A stretch of 64,000 nt of DNA. It comes from Verrucomicrobiota bacterium. Lineage in GTDB: Bacteria; Verrucomicrobiota; Verrucomicrobiia; Limisphaerales; UBA1319. The position numbers and the translations under genes are program-made. The notes below the pieces were generated by a model. That model saw only the letters and a program-made list of their open reading frames with translations. It did not search any database and was not told the DNA's origin. The stretch spans positions 1 through 64,000 of the forward strand of contig JAKLHY010000043.1 of assembly GCA_022709905.1 (NCBI GenBank), given 5' to 3'. Below, in pieces: positions 32,508 to 42,348 of this stretch (position 1 is its first letter; every line of letters begins with the position of its first letter).

Positions 32508-35500
32508 AATCGCGATTTGATGGCTTGATCCAATTGATCCTGGGCATCCGCAAAGGAATAACCCTGAACATGCTTTTCAAATTGGGTCCATGCCCCGTCT
32601 GAAAAGAGCGAACGTAGCGCCGCCTGATTGGTCTCGACGAAATCAGATGCGCCCGGATCAAATTCGGCAAGCAATTTGATGAGTTGGGTCGCGGCCTCGC
32701 GGGACTTGACGGGATCTATTGACGGAACGGATGCCGGTGGCGCCGTTGGAACCGGCTCGACCGAGGCCAACACAGGCGGCAGTTGTTTCAACAATGTCTC
32801 CAGTGCCGCTGCGACCCTGAGCCTCGCGGACTCGATCAGGTCGGGATCTGCCCGCTCGCGGATGAGTTTTTCCAGCGCCCCAGCGGCCGATTGAATCGCT
32901 CCAGCCCCGATGTTGCCCGCCACGCCTTTGAGCGTATGGGCGAGACGTTCCGCAACCACGGCGTCACCCCGGACCATGGCTTCGGATATTTGTTCGGCCG
33001 CCGGACCTTGTTGCTCGCTAAACTGGCGCAGCAGTTTGGTATACAGCTTGAGGTTTCCTCCGACACGGGCCAGGCCGTTGTCGGCGTCTAGACCGTTGAT
33101 GGAATGGAGGTCAATGCCTGGATGCGAAACACCGGCCCCGGCCTGGCTGAACTCGGCACCAGGGGATGAGGGAGCAGGATTGGCGGCGGCCTCCTCGACG
33201 ACCGACCGGGGTGGATTTGAGTTCGAGGCCGGCGATGAAACATCGGAGGATTTGAGGAATCGACCCACGGTATCAAACAACATGGCCGGATCGATGGGCT
33301 TGGCAATATGATCATCCATGCCGGCGGCCAGACAACGCTGGCGTTCTTCGATCGTTGCATGAGCGGTCATGGCGATGATAGGCAGTTCGGCAAACCGGCG
33401 GTCCGATCGGATCTTCGCTGTGGCCTGATAGCCATCCATCTCCGGCATCTGCAGATCCATCAGGACAACGTCGAACGGAGCCGGGATTGGTCCGTTGGAC
33501 AGAATCTCGACCGCTTCCCGGCCGGTGTTGGCGATCTTCACCGTGGCGCCAACGCTTTCGAGGAGTTCGACGGCAATCTGTTGGTTGATGTCGTTGTCTT
33601 CGGCCAGGAGAATCCGCGCTCCCCGCAACCGGATTGCCTGTTCTCCATCGGTTGTGGCGGCCGCGGCGTCGCCGGACTGGCTGAAGACACTCACCAACGT
33701 GTCCACGATCATGGACTTGGTGACGGGTTTGAGAATGAATCCGTCCAGGCCCAGCCGTTCGGCTTCCTCGCGGACTTCCTCGCGTCCGAATGCCGTGACC
33801 AGGACGATAGCTGGCGGATGCTTGAGCGTTTCATCGCTCTTGATATGCCGGCTGGCCTGAAGGCCGTCCATGCCAGGCATGCGCCAATCCATGAATACCA
33901 CATCATAGGGATCGGTGATGTCGTGTTCCCGGATCGCCATGATGGCTTCTTTTCCGGAGGCGGCGACATCGACCCGGCTTGCGAGCGTACTCAAAGGTTC
34001 CTGGAGGATTTCGCATGCGGCGGGGTTGTCATCCACGACCAGCACCCGCAGGTGGGAAAGCCGATCGGGGATCACCTTGCCCGAGGCCTGGGCCGTGCCC
34101 ACTCCCAGCCAGACGGTGAAGAAGAAGGCGCTCCCGACTCCGGCCTCGCTCTCGAGCCAGACGCGTCCCCCCATCAGTTCCACCAGCCGACGGCAGATCG
34201 TCAGTCCCAATCCGGTGCCGCCGTGCTTGCGGGTGGTGGACATATCGGCCTGCGTGAACGGCTGGAACAGCTTTGCCGATTGTTCCCTTGTCATGCCGAT
34301 CCCCGTATCGCGAACGGAAAACTTGAGTTGGACCTTTTCTCCGGTGCGTTCGAGCAGGTCAATGTTTAAGCGGATCTCGCCGTGCTCGGTGAACTTGACG
34401 GCGTTGTTAACGAAATTGGTTAGAACCTGGCCGAGGCGGAGGGGGTCACCCAGGAGGAACTCGGGGATGTCGGGCGAAGCATGCGCGAGAAACTCCAGAC
34501 CCTTATCATGAGCCTTCTGGGCCGTCAGCGTCGTGACCGAGCTGATCACCTCGTCCAACCGGAAGTCGATTGTCTCGATATCAAGCTTGCCGGCCTCGAT
34601 TTTTGAAAAGTCCAGGATGTCATTGATAACAGACAGAAGCGACGTGCCGGCATTATGGACCTTGCTGACGTAATCGCGCTGTTTCGGAGTCAGCTGGGTT
34701 TTGAGGGCGAGATGCGAGAGACCAATGATGGCATTCATCGGCGTGCGGATTTCGTGGCTCATGTTCGCGAGGAACATGGATTTCATCTCGGTGGCTTCTT
34801 CGGCCTTCGCCTTGGCCACGCGCAATTCCTCAGCCACTCGTTTCTGGTCGCTGATATCGACCAGGAGCCCGATCAATCCGCCCGGCTTGCCGTCGGACAG
34901 CTTGAATCCATCCACCGAATAAAGAGTAGTGTGTGTTTGGCCATCGGCATACTGGATCGGCAATTCGTAACTACGGCGTCCAGCTTCCCGGATAACCGCC
35001 AAGTCCTCCGTATGAAACTTCTGTCGGTCTGCGTCGGGAATGTAGTCCAGATCGAGGATGGTTTTACCCTTGAGTAAATCGCTGTTGGTGTTGAACTCGC
35101 GTTCGTAAGCTTTATTGCATCCAACAAACCTCGCGTCCGAATCCTTGACAAACATTGGATACGGTATGGTCTCGATCAACGCGCGCTGGAACGCCAGGCG
35201 ATAGGCCAGCTCGCTCTCGGCCCGCTTCTGCTCGGTGATATCGGTGAACATTGCGAAGGAGCCATATTTCACGCCGTGCTCATCCAGGAGCGGGGTGGCA
35301 TTGACGCGGCAGGGCACGAGGCTTCCATCAGGCCGCAGCAATGAGACATCGTATGCCCCTTTGTCTCCCTTTGCCCTCCGGGCGATATTCTCTTTGAAAA
35401 TGCGGGTATTTTCCTCGTCGGTGAAGTCGAAGATGGCACGGCCTATGATCTGGTCTCGGGGCCGCCCGAGGATGTGGCACATGGCATCGTTGACCTCGAG

Positions 35501-37765
35501 AGTTACCGCGCCATTGTCAATGAGCCAGAAGCCTTCATTGCTGGTTTCGAGGATTCGACGAATCCTTTTTTCACTGTCTGCCAGGGCTTGCTCCTGGCGC
35601 TTGCGTTCGGAGATATCGTGGACGCAGGTGAGCAGGACGGGTTTTCCCCCCAGGGAGATCCGGATCAGGGTGATCTCGCAGGAGAACTCTGAGCCGTCCC
35701 GGCGCTGGTGGCTCCAATCGAAACGCAAGGGGGTGCTCATCTGCATCGCCGCTTGGATGTGTTCAAGGGCCGCTTCACTTGAAAGCCGCCCATCGGGCTG
35801 GCGTTCAGGGGAGAGCTCCACCGGGCCAGATTTGACAAGGTCCGCGATGCTCGCAAAGCCGAACATACTTGCCGCAGCCTGGTTGGCGTCGATGAATCCG
35901 CGCTCGGGCGACAAGATAAGAAGGCCGTCGCCAGAACTGTTGAAATACGCGCTGACGCGTTCCTCGGTCTCCTTGCGTTCTGTGATATCGGTGAAGCTGA
36001 CCACTGAGCCCACCACAAGGCCGTCCTTCAGTATCGGGGTCGCCCCATATTCCACCGCGAGGCCGGAGCCGTCTTTGCACCAGAGGAATTCATCATCGAT
36101 CCGGCTCGACTTCCCGTGCTTATAGGCGGCGTACATCGGACATTCCTCTTTCGGATACTCGCTGCCATCCGGCCGGTGATGGTGGAAGGCGGCATGGGAC
36201 GGTTGTCCGATCAATTCCTTGGCGGTGAAACCCAGCATGCGGCAGGCGGCCGGATTGACAAAGGTCACTCGCCCCTCGATGTCCGTTCCAAAAATGCCCT
36301 CGGCGCTGGATTCGAGAATCAGTCGCGAGCGCTCTTCGCTGGCCTTGAGTTGCTCCCCCTGGGCGGTCAATTCTCCCCGTTGAACCAGCAACTCCTCTTT
36401 CTGAGCCAGCAACTCTTCCTGCGACTGAGTCAATTCTTCGGTCTGCTCCTCGAGTTGGCGGGCCTGTTCTTGAGTTCGGGCCAGCAGTTCCTGGGTATGA
36501 AGGTTGCGCAGCAGGACCTCCAGGTTCATTGAGACAACTGGCAGCAGTTCATCGAGCAAGGCCTTTTGCTGGGAGGTAAACGCATGAAATGTCGCAATCT
36601 CCATTACACCCAGGAGGGCGTCCCTGGACACGAAGGGCAAGGCCAGAGCTTGCGCTGGCGCCGCCGAACCGGTCCCCGAGGCAATCCGGAGGTAATCCGA
36701 CGGCAGACCCGTTAATGCAACAGCCTTGCGCTCCAGCCCGCACTGTCCCACCATTCCCTCCCCGAGACCGAACGAATCGGTGGCATTCGTCCCGCCACTG
36801 AATCCGAAGGCTGCAACTCGCCTCAGCCGTTCAGGATTTATTTCAAAGACGTAGAAGCTTCCCACACCGCCCCCCAGGAGGGGGATCAGGCCGGACACCA
36901 GACGATGTCCGAATTCCGACAGGGCATCCGCTCCCTGCAGTTCCCTTGTGAGTTGTGCGGCGTTGGACTTGACCCAGCGTTGCGCGTCCATGGCGGCGGC
37001 GCCTTGCTTGAGAATATCGATGGACCGCGCCAATCCCCCGGTTTCGTCGGTGGCTTCCGTGAAGGGGACCGTCTGAGAGTAGTCTCCGGCGGCCGTAGCC
37101 CGCACCGAGGTTTTCAGGGCGCGGATCGGATGAACGATGCGCCGAAAGGTGAGGAATCCCATCAGACCGGTCAAGAGAATGACTGAAGCGTTGCCAACGA
37201 GCATTTTCCACCGCGATTCCTCAATGGCTTCTATGGCTTCCGTACCGGCCGAGGTGGCCAATTCCTGGTTTTGTTTGATCCACTGACTGAGAACCTCGCT
37301 GACTCGGGTTGCAGTTGAACTCACCGGACCGTTATAAAGGGCAAGGGCCTCTTCTCGTCGGTCTTCGTCGGCCAAAAGCATGGCTTGTTTGGCTTTGTTC
37401 ATCCAGTCGCGGTGCTGCGTTTGGAAGTCGCCCAGAAGCCGGCGGCCTTGATCGCTGACAATCAGGTCATCCGCATATTTGCGAACCAGACGCTCCACAT
37501 CCTGTTCAGCCTGATTAAAGGAGGCGCCTGTCGATGCCCGTTGGGCTTGGTTTGTCGCCATGATATGACTGCGGAAACTGGCTCGAAGATCGGACACACT
37601 TCGGCTCAGGTTGCCGATCGTCGCGAGGGCGGTGATGCGTGATTCGGCCACAAAGCGGGTCCGAGCCTCGATCATTGACAGTTGGATCCGAGTGAAGATG
37701 CCGAGCCCCACCAATGCCAGCAGCGGCACCACCAACAATATAATAAGTCGCTTGGCAATGGTCAT
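32504..37765 (-). CDS. Giant hybrid sensor histidine kinase with four PAS domains
   Basis: The 1753-residue membrane kinase reads: TM 7-25; helical periplasmic domain about 30-185; TM about 190-206; HAMP to about 260; GAF about 275-420; Glu/Gln-rich coiled coil about 425-475; four PAS domains at about 475-605, 605-735, 735-860 and 860-985, each ending with a PAC-like 'DITE/DISE/DISD' segment; HisKA with H about 1004 in SHEIRTPMNAI; HATPase with GTGLGLTICRRL; receivers with D about 1292 (FMDWRMPG) and D about 1436 (LMDLQMPE); HPt with H about 1609 (AHTLKGVAGN). All parts of a phosphorelay are in one chain, so output may go to the next gene, the receiver-phosphatase, which overlaps it by ATGA. 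Confidence 0.95.
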   Translation of the reverse strand: MTIAKRLIILLVVPLLALVGLGIFTRIQLSMIEARTRFVAESRITALATIGNLSRSVSDLRASFRSHIMATNQAQRASTGASFNQAEQDVERLVRKYADDLIVSDQGRRLLGDFQTQHRDWMNKAKQAMLLADEDRREEALALYNGPVSSTATRVSEVLSQWIKQNQELATSAGTEAIEAIEESRWKMLVGNASVILLTGLMGFLTFRRIVHPIRALKTSVRATAAGDYSQTVPFTEATDETGGLARSIDILKQGAAAMDAQRWVKSNAAQLTRELQGADALSEFGHRLVSGLIPLLGGGVGSFYVFEINPERLRRVAAFGFSGGTNATDSFGLGEGMVGQCGLERKAVALTGLPSDYLRIASGTGSAAPAQALALPFVSRDALLGVMEIATFHAFTSQQKALLDELLPVVSMNLEVLLRNLHTQELLARTQEQARQLEEQTEELTQSQEELLAQKEELLVQRGELTAQGEQLKASEERSRLILESSAEGIFGTDIEGRVTFVNPAACRMLGFTAKELIGQPSHAAFHHHRPDGSEYPKEECPMYAAYKHGKSSRIDDEFLWCKDGSGLAVEYGATPILKDGLVVGSVVSFTDITERKETEERVSAYFNSSGDGLLILSPERGFIDANQAAASMFGFASIADLVKSGPVELSPERQPDGRLSSEAALEHIQAAMQMSTPLRFDWSHQRRDGSEFSCEITLIRISLGGKPVLLTCVHDISERKRQEQALADSEKRIRRILETSNEGFWLIDNGAVTLEVNDAMCHILGRPRDQIIGRAIFDFTDEENTRIFKENIARRAKGDKGAYDVSLLRPDGSLVPCRVNATPLLDEHGVKYGSFAMFTDITEQKRAESELAYRLAFQRALIETIPYPMFVKDSDARFVGCNKAYEREFNTNSDLLKGKTILDLDYIPDADRQKFHTEDLAVIREAGRRSYELPIQYADGQTHTTLYSVDGFKLSDGKPGGLIGLLVDISDQKRVAEELRVAKAKAEEATEMKSMFLANMSHEIRTPMNAIIGLSHLALKTQLTPKQRDYVSKVHNAGTSLLSVINDILDFSKIEAGKLDIETIDFRLDEVISSVTTLTAQKAHDKGLEFLAHASPDIPEFLLGDPLRLGQVLTNFVNNAVKFTEHGEIRLNIDLLERTGEKVQLKFSVRDTGIGMTREQSAKLFQPFTQADMSTTRKHGGTGLGLTICRRLVELMGGRVWLESEAGVGSAFFFTVWLGVGTAQASGKVIPDRLSHLRVLVVDDNPAACEILQEPLSTLASRVDVAASGKEAIMAIREHDITDPYDVVFMDWRMPGMDGLQASRHIKSDETLKHPPAIVLVTAFGREEVREEAERLGLDGFILKPVTKSMIVDTLVSVFSQSGDAAAATTDGEQAIRLRGARILLAEDNDINQQIAVELLESVGATVKIANTGREAVEILSNGPIPAPFDVVLMDLQMPEMDGYQATAKIRSDRRFAELPIIAMTAHATIEERQRCLAAGMDDHIAKPIDPAMLFDTVGRFLKSSDVSSPASNSNPPRSVVEEAAANPAPSSPGAEFSQAGAGVSHPGIDLHSINGLDADNGLARVGGNLKLYTKLLRQFSEQQGPAAEQISEAMVRGDAVVAERLAHTLKGVAGNIGAGAIQSAAGALEKLIRERADPDLIESARLRVAAALETLLKQLPPVLASVEPVPTAPPASVPSIDPVKSREAATQLIKLLAEFDPGASDFVETNQAALRSLFSDGAWTQFEKHVQGYSFADAQDQLDQAIKSRL

Positions 37766-37896
37766 AAGGCTATTCCCGCGTAAGGTTCCTTATCCGCGGC
37801 CGCGGCAGCCGACCACAGTCGAGCCTTTCCTCGCTCACGGACGGCCCGTTGGACGTGTTGTGCGGCTGAAGAGGCATGGGGCGTTGCGATTTTGCG

Positions 37897-38160
37897 TTAC
37901 AGGGGTTTCAGGAGTTGCCCCACGGCCGGCGGAAGACCCCGTACGATCAGGTCGACCGATTCCCTCGGGGAATCGATGATCCGCCCAAAGCCGATTTCTT
38001 CCTGGGCAAAAACGCCTTCTTTCATCATGAATCGCCCCCATTTCTTGAAGCCATCCCAGAACTGCCTGCCCATCAGGATCAGCGGGAACGGCCCAATCTT
38101 CTGACATTGAATAAGTGTGGCAGCCTCGAAGAGTTCGTCAAGCGTCCCGAGGCGGTCACC
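37897..38160 (-). pseudogene. LOG-family (cytokinin riboside 5'-monophosphate phosphoribohydrolase-like) remnant, N-terminal half missing
   Basis: On the minus strand, from 38160 to the stop at 37897-37899, the frame reads GTLDELFEAATLIQCQK, then PFPLILMGRQFWDGF and EEIGFGRIIDSP, which is the C-terminal half of a LOG/'lysine decarboxylase-like' protein. The sequence begins right at the GGxGTLDE active-site motif (here GDRLGTLDE), and upstream there is only a 20-bp tandem repeat. No start codon, no PGGxGxME part. Homology is from motif recognition. It lies just before the hybrid kinase gene. Confidence 0.75.
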
Positions 38161-38163
38161 GAA

Positions 38164-38213
38164 CCGCGAATGGACGCCGATAACCGCGAATGGACGCCGA
38201 TAACCGCGAATAA
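38164..38213. repeat. 20-bp tandem repeat, about 2.5 copies
   Basis: CCGCGAATGGACGCCGATAA occurs at 38164-38183 and 38184-38203 identically, with a third partial copy to about 38213. It directly abuts the truncated LOG gene, which suggests that the repeat and deletion arose together. Confidence 0.75.
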
Positions 38214-38636
38214 CAGCGGGCTAAACACGAAGGTCCCGAAATATTGGGAATATCGATAGAATATTTGGGATTTCGCCCATTGTATGCCTCCGATTCCATT
38301 CGTGTTCATTGGTGTTAATTCGCGTTTCGAGTTCTTCGGAACACCTTATCTGCGGTTTTGAGGGTGGCCGTCGGGCAATTCATAGCCTGGGAGTCCAATT
38401 CTACTCCAGTGTCGATGCCATGAGAGATCCCAGTTGTCCTGGACGGCGGATTTGCGTTGAGTTGGCGTTTTAGGATTCATAGCTCTTGAACAGATGTTCT
38501 CTAAAAGTCTCGGGATTTCGTTTGCGACGCCTTCATTTCAACTTGCCCTTCACATGGGAATGAGTATTGAGATAACATGGCTGTTTTGGGCGGGTCGGGA
38601 GCGCCGAAGCGCCTCGCGAATGGTCAGTTCACAGGC
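38214..38636. other. Intergenic stretch without recognised gene
   Basis: About 420 bp between the tandem repeat and the exported helical protein gene. It contains AT-rich patches around 38235-38275 and no ORF with recognisable protein character on either strand. It looks like degraded intergenic sequence. Confidence 0.4.
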
Positions 38637-39170
38637 TCAAGGCTTCCCGCTCTTGATCACGGTCCCGAGCGCCGGCATTTCAGCGGCGATGTTCAGGTCC
38701 ATGAACAAGGCCATTTGATGCTCCACCTGGAGAAATTGAGCCGCACGCGCAGGAGAAACGGCTTTGGCGATCTTCTTCTGATACTTCTGCCAGAGATCAA
38801 GACGAGCCCGCACATTTTTCAGCCATTGCCTGGCCATGGTGTTGGCAGCCTTGTCGTCGAGGGTGTCGTCGATGCACCGTTGCCCAAACTCGCGAAGCAA
38901 CGCGATCTTTTGATCGGCCACCGCGGCCAACTCTTGTTCGTATTGGCGATACACAGGCCAGAACTTTTCGGCCTCAGCGCCGGTCATTCTCATAGCCTGG
39001 TTCAACGTCTGAATCTTGAAGGTGTTGACATCCGAACGCAGCGTTTCAAGGATGGCCCGCAAGTCATCCGGCATATCAGCCGGAGCTGCGGCCAAAGCAG
39101 ATGGCGTGGAGGCGCCTGCCAATAACATCACGGCGAACAGTAGTTTTTTCATAGAGTTATGGATGTTCAT
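38637..39170 (-). CDS. Exported helical protein of unknown function
   Basis: The 177-residue product has a signal peptide (MKKLLFAVMLLAGASTPSALA from Met7). The mature part is nearly all helix and carries MTGAEAEKFWPVYRQYEQELAAVADQKIALL, a pattern seen in small exported proteins distantly like Spy/CpxP-type helical chaperones; the resemblance is loose. It follows the SYLF gene after 24 bp on the same strand, so both probably belong to one envelope transcript. The start may be Met1 or Met7. Confidence 0.75.
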   Translation of the reverse strand: MNIHNSMKKLLFAVMLLAGASTPSALAAAPADMPDDLRAILETLRSDVNTFKIQTLNQAMRMTGAEAEKFWPVYRQYEQELAAVADQKIALLREFGQRCIDDTLDDKAANTMARQWLKNVRARLDLWQKYQKKIAKAVSPARAAQFLQVEHQMALFMDLNIAAEMPALGTVIKSGKP

Positions 39171-39194
39171 AAGGTTCCAATTCAGGTTGTTATT

Positions 39195-39899
39195 TCAGTT
39201 GTTCAGCTTGGAGTCTTTCCAATACTTGGTGCCGGCCACAGTGGCCTGCAGGGAAATGCCACTTTCAGTAAACTGGTAAATCTCCATGGCGCCCCCTGTG
39301 GCAGCGGCGATACCGGCGCGATCCGCCTTGTTGGCCCCTGCCCGGATATCCGTCGAGCTGCCTCCAGCGACGGTGCCCTCCTTGAAATCCACATTGGCTT
39401 TCACGTTTTGTTCGGCGGAAACGCCGGCATCTTTGTATTTGGCCGAGGCGTCGGCCTTGCCTCCGAACTGCCAGCCGGATTCCAGAAATTGCTTCATGAC
39501 ATCAGGATTATTAAAAATGAAAATGACTCGGAGATCCTTGACTCCCATCCCTACCCCGCCTCCGAGCGAGGCCACACGCATATAGGTTTCCTTGCCGGTC
39601 TTGTTGTCCACCAGCACTCCGTAGCCATTGCCCGACGCGAGGAGAAACAGGTTAATATCTTTCTGGTTGAAGGTTGCATAGCCGGCGGCTTTTTCGATGC
39701 GGCCTTTGAGGTCCGGATTGGTTCTGTAGAGTTCAGCCAGCATTTCATCGCGCTGTTTCTTCACCGTCTGACGTTTCTCCTCCGGATTGTCCCCCTTGGG
39801 GCCCAAGAGACCGGCGCTTGACAACTGAGGCCATATCAGGATCGAACAGCCGAGAATCATCAGTCCGAGGCGGCGCATAGTGATTGAGATGTAGTTCAT
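39195..39899 (-). CDS. Exported SYLF/YSC84-like lipid-binding domain protein
   Basis: The 234-residue product has a signal peptide and a SYLF-type region: AAGYATFNQKDINLFLLASGNGYGVLVDN, RVASLGGGVGMGVKDLRVIFIF and the late GAAIAAATGG-like (RAGIAAATGGAMEIYQFTE) segment. SYLF domains bind phosphoinositides in eukaryotes; bacterial members are exported and poorly understood. AAGGAAC stands upstream of ATG 39899. It precedes the exported helical gene by 24 bp. Confidence 0.8.
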   Translation of the reverse strand: MNYISITMRRLGLMILGCSILIWPQLSSAGLLGPKGDNPEEKRQTVKKQRDEMLAELYRTNPDLKGRIEKAAGYATFNQKDINLFLLASGNGYGVLVDNKTGKETYMRVASLGGGVGMGVKDLRVIFIFNNPDVMKQFLESGWQFGGKADASAKYKDAGVSAEQNVKANVDFKEGTVAGGSSTDIRAGANKADRAGIAAATGGAMEIYQFTESGISLQATVAGTKYWKDSKLNN

Positions 39900-40182
39900 A
39901 AACTGTTCCTTTCGTTTGAGCGTTGAGTTGTTCTTTCCTGATTCAACAGGGTGAAGTCTCGAAAAAGTCTCGAATATCTATCCGTGCAATCCACATCTTC
40001 CGCGGTCTTATTAAAAAAATATGGTTCAGTATTGTTCAGGCACGAACTTGCGACCTTTGAGCGTGGCTTGATCGTCGTAAGCACCCTTCATGGAGCGTTC
40101 GGGCAGCTTCACCTTCTCGCGTGGCACTATTTGGCATGGATCTCTGGTTCATAGAATTCGGATGGGAGGTTTTAACAGGTGC
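39900..40182. other. Intergenic gap upstream of the SYLF gene
   Basis: About 280 bp, mildly AT-rich around 40005-40035 (poly-A/T run). It should contain the promoter of the SYLF transcript on the minus strand. No ORF of interest and no clear -35/-10 pair. Confidence 0.4.
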
Positions 40183-40896
40183 TTATTCACGACAGATCGG
40201 CATGGTTGTCAGCACGGTCAGGGTGCCCAGAAACAAGAGGATGGCCAGGATTGCCAGAGTATTCCGCAACGGCCGCGAGTCAAACGCGCGCGCGATTCCG
40301 CCAAAGAACAGCACCGAAGCGAAGACAACTGTCAGCAGAACGTAATCATCGGAGAATCCGCGCGCCTCCCGCGAGGCCTTCAGTGCGTTGGCTGCGAGAT
40401 CTTCCTGGCGCGCGACCTCGGCCGTTTCTTTTTGAGCGTATTCGGCCATACGGAATGGAGACGGCGGCGCAGCCGGATTGTTCAACGGATCGAGCTTGAG
40501 CCACGCCTCCACGGCCGGTTTCATCTCCGGCCGGAATCTTTGGAATAGGAATTCTTCCAATGCCTTATTGCTCTCAAATCGAGCCTGCATGTAGCTGATG
40601 AACATGGACGCATCGAAGGCGCGCGCCTGCACCGCAGCAAGGGAACTGACCGCTCCCTCGCGTCCGGCTCGGATGGCGGCGTTGGACCGAGCCGCCTGCG
40701 CTCCTCCCCACAATTTTGACTGATAGGCGCACCAGGCTGAGCCCACAGTCGCAAGGGAAAGGATGATTGCGCAGGCGATCTCGAAGCCGCGTTTGGGCTT
40801 TGCGGGCTCAACGGCGTTCAGGATGCGCTGCAGCAATTCATTTGTTGGCTGCGGCGGCGATGGGGGGATGGGACTCAAGTTTTGCGACGCGCTCAT
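40183..40896 (-). CDS. Membrane protein of unknown function (one N-terminal and two C-terminal helices)
   Basis: The 237-residue product has one membrane helix at about 42-60 (FEIACAIILSLATVGSAWCAY), a soluble helical part with many Ala/Arg/Glu (about 60-180), and two C-terminal helices (about 185-230). This topology resembles the DUF4337 group, but I cannot confirm membership. It is the last gene of a tight operon, starting 14 bp after the outer-membrane channel gene. Confidence 0.7.
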   Translation of the reverse strand: MSASQNLSPIPPSPPQPTNELLQRILNAVEPAKPKRGFEIACAIILSLATVGSAWCAYQSKLWGGAQAARSNAAIRAGREGAVSSLAAVQARAFDASMFISYMQARFESNKALEEFLFQRFRPEMKPAVEAWLKLDPLNNPAAPPSPFRMAEYAQKETAEVARQEDLAANALKASREARGFSDDYVLLTVVFASVLFFGGIARAFDSRPLRNTLAILAILLFLGTLTVLTTMPICRE

Positions 40897-40910
40897 GGTT
40901 TACTGCATTT

Positions 40911-42341
40911 CTATTTCATTGTGACACTGGCCGGCGACGCGCTCGGGGATTCGAAACTGCCACCGAGTGCAAGGTGCAGATTCACGCGCTGGGCCAATCG
41001 CTCGCTTTGGACGCGAAGCAACGCCAATCGCGATTCATGGTGGCTGAGCTGCTGTTGCTGGACTGCCCGCATATCGGACTGCCCAATTCGATAGCTTGTT
41101 TTTGTGAATTCCAGCGCGCGCCGGTTTTCAGTCACAGCCTGCTCCAGAAAGGACTGGCGTTCATCGAGTGAACGGGCCGCGGCAAGGCTGTTCTCGACAT
41201 CCCCCAACGCGCGGAGCGCCATGCGAGCGTACTCGGCGACGGCTTGCTTTTGCTCGAGGGTGCGGATCTCCACCTGGGTCTTGAGGGCGCCCCCCTGGTA
41301 GATTGGGGCGATGAGCTTTGCGCCGGCCCCGCCTGTCGGATTGTCGAAATCCTCCTTTAGCTGAAGGATATCGCTGTCAATGGCGGCGACGTTGGCATTG
41401 AGAATCAGGCGCGGCAGCCGCGCGGCTTTTGCTTCTCCCACGCGATGGAAGGCGGCCGCAACACGGCGCTCGGCGGCGACAAGATCGGGACGACGCTCCA
41501 ACATCTCAAGGGGCAGACCGGCAGGCACCGGCCCCGGCAGAGTGACGAGATCGCGGCGTGTCTCCAGTTCGGCGCCGGGATACCGGCCGATCAGGAGTTC
41601 AAGTGCCCGCAGGCTTTGGTCATACGCGAACCGCACTTGCTTGGCGGCGTCCTCGTAATTGGCGAGGGCGGCGCGGGCCAGGGCAATTTCCTGCTCGTTA
41701 CCCGAACCCACCCGGCGACGCGTCTCCGCTAATGACACCAGTTGACGAGCGGATTGGACCATCTCTTCGGCAATCTCAAGCTGCAATCCCGTTTCGACCG
41801 CCGTGAACCAACTCTTGGCCGTGGTGGCAGCAAGGGACTGACGGCTGAATTCGAAGTCCGCCTGGGTTGAGGCGTATGTGGCCTGGGCCGCATTGCGTCC
41901 ATAGCGCATCCGGCCCCAGAGGTCCGGTTCCCAGGATGCTCCCAGGGAAATGCCCTGGAGGGCGGAACTGACATCACCACCACCCATGTTGAGGCCCCCC
42001 GTGCCGAAGAGGTTCACGGCTGGCCGGAGCGCGGCCTTGGCGAGCCGCACGTATTGCGCAGCCTGCTCGACTCGCATGGCGGCGATCCGCAGGTCCGGAT
42101 TATTCGTCATGGCCTCCGCGACCAGGGCGGCAAGCTGGGCATCGTTGAACGATCCGAGCCAGTCGTCCTGGATCCCATTGGTGGAAACCGGTGCCGCCTT
42201 CCAAGGTTTTGTCAGGACAAGGTTGGTGAGGAGGCCGGACTGTTGGTGAATCTCGGCGCGGGTGGGCGGCGGTTTCGTGGCGCAACCGGCCAGAAAACCC
42301 GTTCCGATTGCGGCGATAAGCAAGATTCGGGGGGCGTGCAT
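40911..42341 (-). CDS. Outer-membrane efflux lipoprotein, TolC/NodT family
   Basis: The 476-residue product has a lipoprotein signal (FLAGC) and two outer-membrane efflux repeats with long coiled coils: DAQLAALVAEAMTNNPDLRIAAMRVEQA near the start, SLGASWEPDLWGRMRYGRNA, and LPLEMLERRPDLVAAERRVAAAFHRVGEAKAARLP in the second half. It forms a trimeric exit duct. ATG 42341 lies 7 bp after the adaptor gene stop; the longer ORF is noncoding. Partners are the HlyD-type adaptor and the small DUF3302 protein upstream; no dedicated inner-membrane transporter is seen here. Confidence 0.93.
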   Translation of the reverse strand: MHAPRILLIAAIGTGFLAGCATKPPPTRAEIHQQSGLLTNLVLTKPWKAAPVSTNGIQDDWLGSFNDAQLAALVAEAMTNNPDLRIAAMRVEQAAQYVRLAKAALRPAVNLFGTGGLNMGGGDVSSALQGISLGASWEPDLWGRMRYGRNAAQATYASTQADFEFSRQSLAATTAKSWFTAVETGLQLEIAEEMVQSARQLVSLAETRRRVGSGNEQEIALARAALANYEDAAKQVRFAYDQSLRALELLIGRYPGAELETRRDLVTLPGPVPAGLPLEMLERRPDLVAAERRVAAAFHRVGEAKAARLPRLILNANVAAIDSDILQLKEDFDNPTGGAGAKLIAPIYQGGALKTQVEIRTLEQKQAVAEYARMALRALGDVENSLAAARSLDERQSFLEQAVTENRRALEFTKTSYRIGQSDMRAVQQQQLSHHESRLALLRVQSERLAQRVNLHLALGGSFESPSASPASVTMK

Positions 42342-42348
42342 AGTGGCC

